Shown here: positions 41,364 through 48,707 of the stretch, one piece after another
Numbering within the stretch: the stretch's first letter is position 1
How the letters are laid out: each line of letters opens with the position of its first letter
Notes under the pieces: generated by a model
Databases searched by the model: none
What the model was told of the DNA's origin: nothing
What the model saw: only the letters and a program-made list of their open reading frames with translations
From: a virus
Strand: one strand, 5' to 3'
DNA: 62,216 nucleotides
IMG/VR virus record: IMGVR_UViG_3300046357_000001
Location: 1 to 62,216 of that record
Translations under genes and position numbers: made by a program

Positions 41364-43793
41364 TTAAGATTTAATTTCTGTGTCAAACAATTGGGTTAGT
41401 AGTGAGTGGTCACTAACCTTTGTTTCTAATGCTTTAAACATCTTTTTCTCAATCGGTGAGCCTTGGATGTGGATGACAGTCACTTTGTCGGACGTCTGTC
41501 CCTTGCGGTCAGCACGCGCACAACACTGCACATATTGCTCCACAGACATCAACGGACCGTAGAACACAACCGTGTCGGCAGCAGTCAAGGTAATACCGTG
41601 AGCAGATGCTTGGGGCTGCATCACAAGGACGCGTGGGTCTGGGTCAGTCTGGAACCTACGGATGATGTCACCACGCTTGGAGGCAGGCACGTCACCACGA
41701 ATCATCTCTGCGCTGATACCTTTCTTCAATAGGTAGTTGTGGATGTTGTCGATACTACTGGTGAACAACGCGAAGACCAATACCTTGCGAGTCGTCTCTT
41801 CCAAGATTTCCTCCAGTACCGCCAAGCGAGGCGCCGCATCAAACTCAACCACTTCACCGTTGTCGGTGTAGGCAGCGCCACAACTGATCTGCAACAACTT
41901 CGATACACCCGCCGCCGCATTGACTGCACTGATAGTCTCGCCGCCAGTTTGAATCAGCATACGGTCTTTCAAATGCTCGTAGTACTTCTTCTGTTGCGGC
42001 GTCATCGGCACTTCACGCGTCATCGTCACCACAGGTGGCAGGTCCAAGCATTCAGCCTTAGTGAAACGAATGGCGGGTTGTAACGCCTCGAACACTGTGT
42101 CTCCTGCGTTAGCCTTCGGAGCCCACTTGAACATAGTGATCTTGTTCAGTACTTTGTCGCGCCATGCTGTGTAGAACTTAGGTACGTTGGTAGGGTTGAC
42201 CAGCTTGGCCAGCCCATATGCGTCAGCAGGCGACTGTGATGCAGGTGTACCAGTCATCATCCACAACAACGTCTCAGGCTTGATGATGGATGCCAGCGCC
42301 TTCCAGCGCCGAGTAGTAACGGTCTTGTATGCGTTGCAGTTGTGTACTAACCAGTGATCCCCAACAAAGTAGTTAGGTGTTCCCGCAACTTCGAGGTTGT
42401 AGACAGCTTCACCGTCTGGGCATTCGATATGCGAAACACTTTCCACCCAAGCGTTTCCAGCTTGGTCTCCTTCTTCCGGTCTTGCGCTTGGCGTGCTGTC
42501 GCTGTATGACTCCCCCCGTCCACCTCCAGCCCTATCTTGAGGTGCGGCAATGCGAAGTCGAGCTTGTAGTTCGTAGGAAAGCCTTGCTGCCTCTTTCCCA
42601 ACGCTACGGGGTAGTTCCATACCCAACCCACAGGCAAGACCTTGGAAATCAAACACTCTGTTGGAGTCATCCCCGTGCCATTGCCGCCCCGCACCTTGGG
42701 TTTGAGCCCCAGCGCCTTTGCTGCCGCTGACAGTTTCGCTCGGTGTTCCGCAGTCTTTGGCCCCGAAGGTTTCCCCCGCTGCTCGTGTGGCATTTCGCAA
42801 AAGTAGCTCTTGCTGGGGTTCAGTAAGTGCCATCTCTTCCGTGCGCAGGATTTGGAGCAGGTCTGTCCAAGCGCCTTTTGGTACTTTTGCGCCCATGTGT
42901 ACCGGGATTGTGGAAAGTGGTACTCCTGCCCGCAAACAGGACAGTTCAAGACCAGATATAAGCCGTCTACCCGTAAGATTTTTGGCACACATCCATCCAG
43001 CGTCTGTGAAGAATGGGTGCTCTGGGGTGCACCGAATTGTTTTTCCGTTTCCAAGTTTGACCTCGACAATCTGTTTAGTGGTATTGCGTACAAGCCTGTT
43101 TATACCCATTACTCCGTCAGATGTCAAGACCTTATCCCCCATTTGCAGTTGTTCTATGGGCCGTCTACCTTGTGGGGTAGCCACCAAAGTCCCTGCTACA
43201 AAGCACTCATCAACGATAACCAGATCGAACTTGCCGTTGGCGTTTATCTCATCAGCAATTAAGTTCAAGCCTTCGTAGTTGGTAATGACGAACTCATAGT
43301 TCTGTTGCACCATCTCGATACGACGCGATGCTTGTGGGTGGTGGGCGATGATCGCGCTACGGTGAATGACGCTTGCGTTCAAGTCCTGCATCCAAGCTGA
43401 CTGCATGATCGACAACGGACACAGCACAAGGACTCGTCTCACTTCACCACGTGTCATCAAGTAGTCCGCGGCCCACAATGCTGAGAGCGTCTTGCCTGTG
43501 CCGGGCTCGCTAAACACGAATGCCTTGCGGTTGAGCGTTAGGAAAGATGCTGTATCAATCTGGTGTGCCATTGGCTTGTGACGGCCGGGCCAGTTATAGC
43601 GGCGTGTGATTGGTGAAGGTACGTCCTTCACCCCTAAGTTTTTAAGCACTCGACATTCGTCTAGTCCCCAGAAAACAGCTACCTCCGCAGACCCGTCTTC
43701 GTATTGCTCGACGACTTTGCTGCGGGGAATGACTGTGTACTTTTCTGGGTTTCTAGTTCGAAGGAGCAGCGCCTTGTCTTCGATGATTTCCAT
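41364..43793 (-). CDS. SNF2/DEAD-type helicase containing an intein
   Basis: An 809-residue precursor. Extein N-part: Walker A SEPGTGKT (95-102), VLVLCPLSIM motif Ia, NYE and FDLVIVDE at 190-196. The intein follows at Cys197 and ends at Asn485; the extein resumes as CNAYKTVTTRRWKAL, so splicing gives IVDECNAYK, the DEAH-box-like Walker B of SNF2-type helicases. Motif III MMTGTPASQSP and motifs V/VI (QPQASAHGITLT, QCCARADRKGQ) follow. The spliced enzyme would be 520 residues. Likely role: unwinding or remodelling in replication or recombination, next to RecB-like and HNH nucleases. GAGAGAAGCA precedes the ATG. Confidence 0.9.
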   Translation of the reverse strand: MEIIEDKALLLRTRNPEKYTVIPRSKVVEQYEDGSAEVAVFWGLDECRVLKNLGVKDVPSPITRRYNWPGRHKPMAHQIDTASFLTLNRKAFVFSEPGTGKTLSALWAADYLMTRGEVRRVLVLCPLSIMQSAWMQDLNASVIHRSAIIAHHPQASRRIEMVQQNYEFVITNYEGLNLIADEINANGKFDLVIVDECFVAGTLVATPQGRRPIEQLQMGDKVLTSDGVMGINRLVRNTTKQIVEVKLGNGKTIRCTPEHPFFTDAGWMCAKNLTGRRLISGLELSCLRAGVPLSTIPVHMGAKVPKGAWTDLLQILRTEEMALTEPQQELLLRNATRAAGETFGAKDCGTPSETVSGSKGAGAQTQGAGRQWHGDDSNRVFDFQGLACGLGMELPRSVGKEAARLSYELQARLRIAAPQDRAGGGRGESYSDSTPSARPEEGDQAGNAWVESVSHIECPDGEAVYNLEVAGTPNYFVGDHWLVHNCNAYKTVTTRRWKALASIIKPETLLWMMTGTPASQSPADAYGLAKLVNPTNVPKFYTAWRDKVLNKITMFKWAPKANAGDTVFEALQPAIRFTKAECLDLPPVVTMTREVPMTPQQKKYYEHLKDRMLIQTGGETISAVNAAAGVSKLLQISCGAAYTDNGEVVEFDAAPRLAVLEEILEETTRKVLVFALFTSSIDNIHNYLLKKGISAEMIRGDVPASKRGDIIRRFQTDPDPRVLVMQPQASAHGITLTAADTVVFYGPLMSVEQYVQCCARADRKGQTSDKVTVIHIQGSPIEKKMFKALETKVSDHSLLTQLFDTEIKS
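42339..43205 (-). mobile_element. Intein in helicase Walker B
   Basis: An 867-base, 289-residue intein (helicase residues 197-485). Block A is CFVAGTLVATPQGRRPIEQL (Cys1), block B has IRCTPEHPFFTDAGW (the TPEH motif with its His), block F/G is VYNLEVAGTPNYFVGDHW then VHN with terminal Asn, and the next extein residue is Cys. These are the residues needed for protein splicing. There is no in-frame LAGLIDADG or HNH domain. The ~150-residue middle (Gly/Arg/Asp/Ser/Gln-rich) is unlike normal folded sequence, because a nuclease gene occupies the DNA in another frame. Confidence 0.93.
42347..43054 (-). CDS. Homing endonuclease (Vsr/DUF559-like) overprinted in helicase intein
   Basis: A same-strand gene wholly inside the intein, in the +1 frame. 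A zinc-finger module is visible (CPVCGQEYHF, then CSKSC about 24 residues later), then a Lys/Arg-rich linker and a Vsr/PD-(D/E)XK-like nuclease: NYKLDFALPHLKIGLEVDGG (active Asp and Glu), QDRKKETKLETLGWKVFRI (Gln, Lys). The frame opens after a TAA at ~43106. TTG at 43054 is preferred (GAGG then 6 bases); TTG at 43093 is also possible. The stop (42347-42349) is 6 bases from the intein end, so blocks F and G are doubly coded. It would promote intein homing into helicase alleles that lack it. Confidence 0.85.
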   Translation of the reverse strand: METEKQFGAPQSTHSSQTLDGCVPKILRVDGLYLVLNCPVCGQEYHFPQSRYTWAQKYQKALGQTCSKSCARKRWHLLNPSKSYFCEMPHEQRGKPSGPKTAEHRAKLSAAAKALGLKPKVRGGNGTGMTPTECLISKVLPVGWVWNYPVALGKRQQGFPTNYKLDFALPHLKIGLEVDGGSHTATARQAQDRKKETKLETLGWKVFRISNAQTVKLSTTSKLREHLTTLLGITG

Positions 43794-43808
43794 TGCTTCT
43801 CTCTATCT

Positions 43809-44048
43809 TTATTTGTTATCGCCTTCGTTTGCTTTCTTGGCACGCAAACGCAAATTGCCCGGAGTTGTCTTACCACCCTTGCGCAGTGGCTTGATGTGGT
43901 CGATGTCCTTACCTGCGCGGTCGATACCCTTCTTGTCAAACAACTGGCGTGCGCGTTGGCGCTCGGATTGGTCAGACCCCGGACCGGACTTGCCGGTCTC
44001 TAGGTCACGTTTGTATTCTTTTGCGTAGTCGCGTTTGCGTGTTGCCAT
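43809..44048 (-). CDS. Small HNH-like endonuclease
   Basis: A 79-residue basic protein with IDHIKPLRKGG then TPGNLRLR, an HNH-like core (first His, then Asn) of the small phage HNH group, although the last His is not obvious. The Lys/Arg-rich N-terminus could grip DNA. Located between the helicase and the RecB-like nuclease. It may aid packaging or be a mobile gene. Start has a SD-like TAATGAAA; call is by motif. Confidence 0.65.
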   Translation of the reverse strand: MATRKRDYAKEYKRDLETGKSGPGSDQSERQRARQLFDKKGIDRAGKDIDHIKPLRKGGKTTPGNLRLRAKKANEGDNK

Positions 44049-44057
44049 GATTTACTT

Positions 44058-44720
44058 TCAGTGTTTTTTGTGGAACTCACAGCCAGTGCAAGGACACCAG
44101 CCGCAGAGCGGGGTACGTGTTGGATTCCATACATCGTTGTCGATGCACGAAGCGATACGGCTAACGCGTTCACGATACTTCCACCATTCGGAGTCCATCT
44201 CGTCAACGTTCATGCTGTGCTTAACCATATCATTCTTGACCACGAAGAGCAACGCTGAGTTGACCTTGCGGATGTGCGGGAAGTGCTTGAATACCATCAC
44301 TGACATGAGGCGTAGCTGGTCACGGTCTGGGTACTTGTTGTTACCCGTCTTGTAGTCCACCACCCATGCAGTCAGGTTCTCGTCATCAATGATGAGCAAG
44401 TCGGCTACGCCCCTCACCCATGCATCTTTGGCAAACCATTCAGTCGGTGTCAGGTCTTCCTTCAGTGTCATCTTGTACTCAGCCAACTTGCGGCCGGGCT
44501 TGTTGATGAGCGCATCGAGCGTGTCCTTAACAAACTCAAACTGCTTGGGCAGCGGTGTGCCCTCACCTACGTAGAGTTCGGCTGCCTTGTGCAGCTCGTT
44601 ACCGTAGCGCGTAGCCTCGGTCTCCACGAATGGGTGCATCTTCAGAATACGTGTGGCGTGATACTTCCGCGCACACTGCTCAAACTCCTTGAGCGATGAA
44701 TGTGACCATGATATTTTCAT
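44058..44720 (-). CDS. RecB-like PD-(D/E)XK nuclease
   Basis: A 220-residue protein. Motifs: WSHSSLKEFEQCARKYH at the start (helix with Cys), GNELHKAAE (conserved His), GVADLLIIDDENLTAWVVDY (catalytic Asp) followed by KTGNNKY (Lys), and a C-terminal cluster CGWCPCTGCEFH, like the Cys-rich iron-sulfur region of Cas4/AddB-type exonucleases. It probably acts in phage recombination or DNA end processing. Its start overlaps the stop of a truncated HNH gene (ATGA). Confidence 0.87.
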   Translation of the reverse strand: MKISWSHSSLKEFEQCARKYHATRILKMHPFVETEATRYGNELHKAAELYVGEGTPLPKQFEFVKDTLDALINKPGRKLAEYKMTLKEDLTPTEWFAKDAWVRGVADLLIIDDENLTAWVVDYKTGNNKYPDRDQLRLMSVMVFKHFPHIRKVNSALLFVVKNDMVKHSMNVDEMDSEWWKYRERVSRIASCIDNDVWNPTRTPLCGWCPCTGCEFHKKH

Positions 44721-45025
44721 AAGTTTCCTGCTGGGTGAAGAATTCGTTTTGCGGTTATGTAGGCAGCATGGGCTTCTTCGGCGGTATCAAAATATCCCAA
44801 GTGCTTTCGCTTCCCATCAACCTTGATGAAAGAAATAAAACGCTTGTGTCGTTTGTGCCAACTAGCGCCTAGTAGTTGCGTTGACTTGTTCTTCGGGCGG
44901 TACGCTTTTTGATTCTGTCCGTTCAACTTGTGGTTGGAAAGGCGTAGGTTCTTAAAGCGGTTATCAAGTGGGTTTCCGTTGATATGGTCAATCATTTCTG
45001 TAGGCCACACCCCCGTCTCAAACAA
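44717..45025 (-). pseudogene. Truncated HNH-AP2 homing endonuclease
   Basis: A 102-residue open frame from a TTG at 45025. It has IDHINGNPLDNRFKNLRL, the second half of an HNH nuclease, then an AP2-like DNA-binding domain (WHKRHKRFISFIKVDGKRKH, LGYFDTAEEAHAAY). The first half of the nuclease, including the HRL-type histidine strand that precedes WLFETGVWP, is missing; upstream in frame there is only KIVWLFETG after a TAA. It is probably a remnant of an invading HNH gene, unlikely to cut DNA. The AP2 part might still bind DNA. Confidence 0.75.
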
Positions 45026-45041
45026 CCAAACAATCTTTTAT

Positions 45042-45344
45042 TCAAAACCTCGCAGTCTGGATTGCTTTGGTCAGTCGGTTGGCAAAGCCAGTGACGAACC
45101 GTTCGTTTTTGTTTAAGGTATCCATCCCCATGTCCTCAAGGATGGCGTGTGTCAGCTCATGCCAGAACGTGTCCGCAATCGCTTCGGGCTTGTACACCCT
45201 GCCGGTCACGTTGCTACGTTGGCCTATCGTGATGCACTTGGTAGGGTAGTTGACATCCCCCATGCGCCCACGCTGGGCCATAGCCTCAACGATCTCAACC
45301 GAGTAGTGCTTATTGCCCACTCGAACTTTTCTTGGTAGCTTCAT
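45042..45344 (-). CDS. SprT-like zinc metalloprotein
   Basis: A 100-residue protein with an HELTHAIL zinc-peptidase motif (His, Glu, His), preceded by GRVYKPEAIADTFW and an N-terminal beta part (VRVGNKHYSVEIVEA). Small single-domain proteins of this kind occur in many phages and resemble SprT/minigluzincin families. It lies just downstream of DNA polymerase in the leftward operon. Substrate is unknown. Confidence 0.8.
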   Translation of the reverse strand: MKLPRKVRVGNKHYSVEIVEAMAQRGRMGDVNYPTKCITIGQRSNVTGRVYKPEAIADTFWHELTHAILEDMGMDTLNKNERFVTGFANRLTKAIQTARF

Positions 45345-45355
45345 TTGCTTTCTCC

Positions 45356-48217
45356 TTATTTCTTTGCTAACCCGTATCGTCTGTGTGCGCCACCGTCAGC
45401 GTCGAGCGGAATGCCCTTCAAATACTTTGGCTCCATAGTCATCTGCGCCAAGACCCAAGTCTTAGCGTCATCCACCTCTGCATCAGGCACAACCACGATC
45501 TGTTCATCATGCACTGTTCCCGCCACGAAGTACTTCTTCGAGGTTCTCAACATACCATCCGTCATCACGCATCTCGCTACGCCCTGCGTGACGTTGTTGG
45601 TAATCTTTCCAGCGTACAGTTTAGTCTCATCTGCGCCGTATGTCCACTGCACCCTACCTTTTTCATCCTTGCCACGCTTCAAGTCCGGATACAGCAAGCT
45701 CATGCCAGAGGGCAGCACGATCTCGCCCTTCTTAAACGTCAGGCATTTGTATGTGTATTCCTTGCCACCGAACAAGCTAGTCTCGATGAGCTGGCCGCAC
45801 ATGCCCCAGAAGTCCACAACAGGCTGCGCAGTCTTACGGTACTTGTCGATAATCTTCTTGGCCGCTAGGCAGTGGATGAGCAACTCTGCCTTGGTACAGA
45901 TGTGCGGTATCTCATTCATCTTTTCAACGAAGTCTTCATTGTCCAAGAACTTCTCAACGTCTTCCGCCGTGACGCCCAGTGCCTTGGCGAACTTTCGCTC
46001 GTACCGTACAGGTGGCGCACCCAAGAAGCCCACGAGGAGTTGAGACGCAAATGATGCCCAACCTAACCCATACCCGCAGTTGTGCACAATCAATGGCCCT
46101 GCGTCCGTCCGAATGGTGTATCTGTTACGCGGCCCTGCATAAGCGATGTCGTAGGTCTGCATTCTCTGCTTCAAGGGTTGCGATGCGGGTGCGTAGTTCG
46201 ACAACTTCTCGTGCGGTGATTTTGCGCTTGTTGGACATATTGACGCTGCGGTTGACGAAGCGAAGGTTGCTTGGTTCATAACCTCGGTTGTTGTCTGTCC
46301 TATCCAGTTGAAGTTCTGGTTTGTCCCACCCCTCAAGCCCAACGAGGTAACGTAAGAATTCAACACGGTTCGCAACCCATTCTGGGTAAACCGTAATTCC
46401 ACGCCCCCCATAGTCGGGGTACACGGAACTGTTCGGGTTTGTGCATCTGACGATGATGGCGCTGATTCTGTCCAAAAGTCGAGCACGATGCTTTCGATCA
46501 GGGCAAACAGCGAAATATCCTTTTCGTTCCCATCGAGTTTCAACAGCCTTTCTTTTAGCGCAGGCATCGCAGCGCGTAGTACGCCCTGCAACAATGTTAT
46601 ATCTATCGACAAACCCCGACCACCCGCAGGAGCACTGCACAACAGGATGGAATCCACCAGTTGTCTTGCGATCCCAGCGGAGGCAGGTAAGCTCGCCGAT
46701 GACAGCGCCGATTTCAAAAGGGAACGGTTTGCTAGGGCCTCTGACCACTCCACCCACCCCCGTTCCGTCAGAATTTCGTGGCCCGAAGTCGCGCTTACCC
46801 CCAGTGCTGTCAGCACTTCCTTTTCGCCTTGCGGCACTAACCCCTGATGACATACCCACTCCTCTCCATCCCATACCATATCCGTAGCCTGTACCCGTGT
46901 TATAGGTATCCAACCGCGTCTAGTCAACACAGGCGTGTCGGGGCCGAAGCACCCAAGTAAAGCGGACTTCGCTGACTGCCGAAGGTCGGGGTGTGACTCT
47001 TTTGACAGGCCCGGGATGTTGAACATCTGAGCGCCGAACTGTGCGTAGGGGTCACCGCCCGCGACGAAGATGCGTAGGAGTTCGTCGTATTCTGCCAGCC
47101 ATGCGAGAACCCGAGGCTCGATCTGCGATAAGTCGCCGACGACCAACTGATAGCCTTTCGGAGCCATGATAGCTTTGCGGAGAAACGAACCACGTTTGAG
47201 GTTTTGCATGTTGATGGCCGAACCTTTGCTTGCAGTCCACCGTCCCGTCGCAGCACCATAGTACGAGAGTGGTACAGGAAGCGTGCCCCGTCCGGCGATG
47301 TCGAGGAACCGTTGTGCACGAGTCCTCTCCGTGGTGGATTTAACTGAGAGCCTTGCTTGGCATAGTGCTTGAACATCTTCGTTGTCTCCGTTCAACATGG
47401 CTTGGAACATCGCATCGGTTTTGGCAAACGCGAAGTTAACACCCGTCGGATGCGGTGTCTTGGCCGTGGGTTTCTTTTTCTTGGTAGGTGGCTCGATGCC
47501 CACTAAGCGCAACGTCTCAGCGAAGCGCACGTTACTGGCCAAGTCCCCACCCATCACCTCAAGGCGGGCAAGCAAGGCTTCACGCTTCTCCTTCTCATCA
47601 TGCAAGGCATCGACCAACATGTTTTGATCCAGTACCAGCACGGGACGCGTGTACATCTTCAACGTCATGTCGATGAGTCTCAGCTCCTTTGCTGGATAGG
47701 ATGCAGCCAGCCTTTTGAATATTTCTTCGCACAGAAACACATCATGTTGGCAGTACTCAGCGAGTTCTCTTTCGAGCGTGGCGTCCAACTCGTGAACTCC
47801 ATTAGTTGAATATACGGCCGTGCCTTTAGCCGGGAGGCCGAAGTCGGTTGCCAGTTTCGCGAGGGAATTACCAACTTCCACGCCTCGTAAAGCTCGGCCC
47901 ATTGATAAGGTGTCGAAGATGAAGCAGGGGTGGATCTTGTACTTCCATTCGAGGATGGCCACATCGAACTGTGCGTTATGCGCGAGGATGGCCGTGTTGT
48001 CCCAGTCGAATGTCTGAAGGACTCGAGGTAGTTCATCTCCTCGATACCACTGCACAATTCCGTCGCTTCCGTATACATGGAGGCAAGCTCCGAATACTTT
48101 GAATCTATCATGGCGTATGTACTCCTCGGTTGTCATCTTCGATAGGGTGTAACCGCTAGCGGTGTCCCAGTAGGTTTCGTAGTCGATTGTTACGATCTGT
48201 TTAAAAGGTGCACTCAT
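45356..48217 (-). CDS. DNA polymerase I-type (family A) with an intein
   Basis: A 953-residue precursor. Residues 12-159 hold a DnaQ-like 3'-5' exonuclease: DYETY (12-16), NAQFD (81-85) and YCQHD (155-159). Polymerase motif A is DLSQIEPRVLAWL (from 362), motif B is RQSAKSALLG (413-422), then the intein, then CGYGLGWASF, motif C is VHDEQI near the C-terminus. The intein (423-713) is inserted inside motif B/the O-helix, a common site for polymerase inteins. The spliced enzyme would be 662 residues. It copies the phage genome. AGAGGAAGAAT precedes the ATG. Its 3' end adjoins the SprT-like gene. Confidence 0.93.
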   Translation of the reverse strand: MSAPFKQIVTIDYETYWDTASGYTLSKMTTEEYIRHDRFKVFGACLHVYGSDGIVQWYRGDELPRVLQTFDWDNTAILAHNAQFDVAILEWKYKIHPCFIFDTLSMGRALRGVEVGNSLAKLATDFGLPAKGTAVYSTNGVHELDATLERELAEYCQHDVFLCEEIFKRLAASYPAKELRLIDMTLKMYTRPVLVLDQNMLVDALHDEKEKREALLARLEVMGGDLASNVRFAETLRLVGIEPPTKKKKPTAKTPHPTGVNFAFAKTDAMFQAMLNGDNEDVQALCQARLSVKSTTERTRAQRFLDIAGRGTLPVPLSYYGAATGRWTASKGSAINMQNLKRGSFLRKAIMAPKGYQLVVGDLSQIEPRVLAWLAEYDELLRIFVAGGDPYAQFGAQMFNIPGLSKESHPDLRQSAKSALLGCFGPDTPVLTRRGWIPITRVQATDMVWDGEEWVCHQGLVPQGEKEVLTALGVSATSGHEILTERGWVEWSEALANRSLLKSALSSASLPASAGIARQLVDSILLCSAPAGGRGLSIDITLLQGVLRAAMPALKERLLKLDGNEKDISLFALIESIVLDFWTESAPSSSDAQTRTVPCTPTMGGVELRFTQNGLRTVLNSYVTSLGLRGGTNQNFNWIGQTTTEVMNQATFASSTAASICPTSAKSPHEKLSNYAPASQPLKQRMQTYDIAYAGPRNRYTIRTDAGPLIVHNCGYGLGWASFASQLLVGFLGAPPVRYERKFAKALGVTAEDVEKFLDNEDFVEKMNEIPHICTKAELLIHCLAAKKIIDKYRKTAQPVVDFWGMCGQLIETSLFGGKEYTYKCLTFKKGEIVLPSGMSLLYPDLKRGKDEKGRVQWTYGADETKLYAGKITNNVTQGVARCVMTDGMLRTSKKYFVAGTVHDEQIVVVPDAEVDDAKTWVLAQMTMEPKYLKGIPLDADGGAHRRYGLAKK
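46079..46951 (-). mobile_element. Intein in DNA polymerase A motif B
   Basis: An 873-base, 291-residue intein (residues 423-713). Block A is CFGPDTPVLTRRGWIPI (Cys1), block B has ATSGHEILTERGW (conserved His), and the C-terminal block has YDIAYAGPRNRYTIRT then GPLIVHN with terminal Asn, followed by Cys of the extein. No in-frame endonuclease motif is present. The central ~190 residues are Ser/Ala/Leu/Thr-rich and look unstructured, because the DNA encodes a nuclease in another frame. Confidence 0.92.
46125..46853 (-). CDS. HNH homing endonuclease overprinted in polymerase intein
   Basis: A same-strand gene wholly inside the polymerase intein, in the +2 frame. After a ~50-residue basic N-terminus come CSCGW and CDACAKRK (zinc knuckles), then the HNH domain: ISAIIVRCTNPNSSVYPDYG, YGGRGITVYPEWVANRVEF, then LQLDRTDNNRGYEPSNLRFV with the NRSVNMSNKRK ending of this HNH group, and a leucine-zipper-like tail. 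ATG at 46853 has a very strong Shine-Dalgarno sequence (GGAGAGGAG then 5 bases), though a TTG at 46913 is open too. It ends 46 bases before the intein end. A second, independent case of a nuclease nested out of frame in an intein. Confidence 0.88.
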   Translation of the reverse strand: MSSGVSAARRKGSADSTGGKRDFGPRNSDGTGVGGVVRGPSKPFPFEIGAVIGELTCLRWDRKTTGGFHPVVQCSCGWSGFVDRYNIVAGRTTRCDACAKRKAVETRWERKGYFAVCPDRKHRARLLDRISAIIVRCTNPNSSVYPDYGGRGITVYPEWVANRVEFLRYLVGLEGWDKPELQLDRTDNNRGYEPSNLRFVNRSVNMSNKRKITAREVVELRTRIATLEAENADLRHRLCRAA

Positions 48218-48249
48218 ATTCTTCCTCTAATACTGTCAAATGTTTTGGT

Positions 48250-48417
48250 TCATACCAGCTGCAAGTCTTTTCTTTTTTCTTTGAACACCCACAACTCAAG
48301 ACAAACTGGTGGGTACTTTGGGTCGGTGTTGTGCTTGATGCGCATGATGGTGCCGAACAAATCCTTGGGCAGGGGGCCAAAGGACTCGTGGGTGTAAACC
48401 AAGACGCCAACTTTCAA
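48250..48417 (-). CDS. Small early protein
   Basis: A 55-residue frame starting at TTG 48417, overlapping the stop of the next upstream gene (TTGA). The sequence (MKVGVLVYTHESFGPLPK..., then FGTIMRIKHNTDPKYP) looks like a short beta-barrel protein. An overlapping frame at 48201-48410 is Pro/Cys-rich and rejected. Ends 33 bases before the polymerase start. Confidence 0.5.
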   Translation of the reverse strand: MKVGVLVYTHESFGPLPKDLFGTIMRIKHNTDPKYPPVCLELWVFKEKRKDLQLV

Positions 48418-48707
48418 TTCATCATCTCCTTGGGCGGTGCGTCCAGTGTGTTCATGTCCATGAAGAAGGCTTGCAACTTCCCCAGCGTAAGGGCGGCTTC
48501 CAGTTCGCTACAGTTAACCGTAACAAGCGTTGTCCCTTCTTCTTCGTCTTTACTCATCACGATCACAGCACGGCGGTCTGGTTCTACGTAGCAGTCAATG
48601 ATCTTGCCTACTAGCATACGCATGTGGTCTCGTTGCTCTTGGCTGAGCTTGTCAATCTTGAGCATGAACTCAAGTGACTCTTTTGTTTTGCCTAGTGTGT
48701 CGCGCAT
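48414..48707 (-). CDS. Small early protein
   Basis: A 97-residue, helical, charged protein (KTKESLEFMLKIDKLSQEQR), ending DAPPKEMMN. ATG at 48707 follows ATGGAGAAGAACAA, inside the end of the VRR-NUC gene, and is preferred over the longer in-frame form from 48776. No known motif. Confidence 0.65.
   Translation of the reverse strand: MRDTLGKTKESLEFMLKIDKLSQEQRDHMRMLVGKIIDCYVEPDRRAVIVMSKDEEEGTTLVTVNCSELEAALTLGKLQAFFMDMNTLDAPPKEMMN

Noticed and set aside
42339-46951. Group I introns as the explanation for the nested nucleases
   Set aside because: Both host genes stay in one open frame across the insertions, with recognisable intein blocks and Cys/Asn/Cys junctions. An intron would not need an open frame ending in HN.
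48201-48410. 69-codon leftward ORF
   Set aside because: Low-complexity Pro/Ser/Cys composition; the frame starting at TTG 48417 is more protein-like and coupled to its neighbour.
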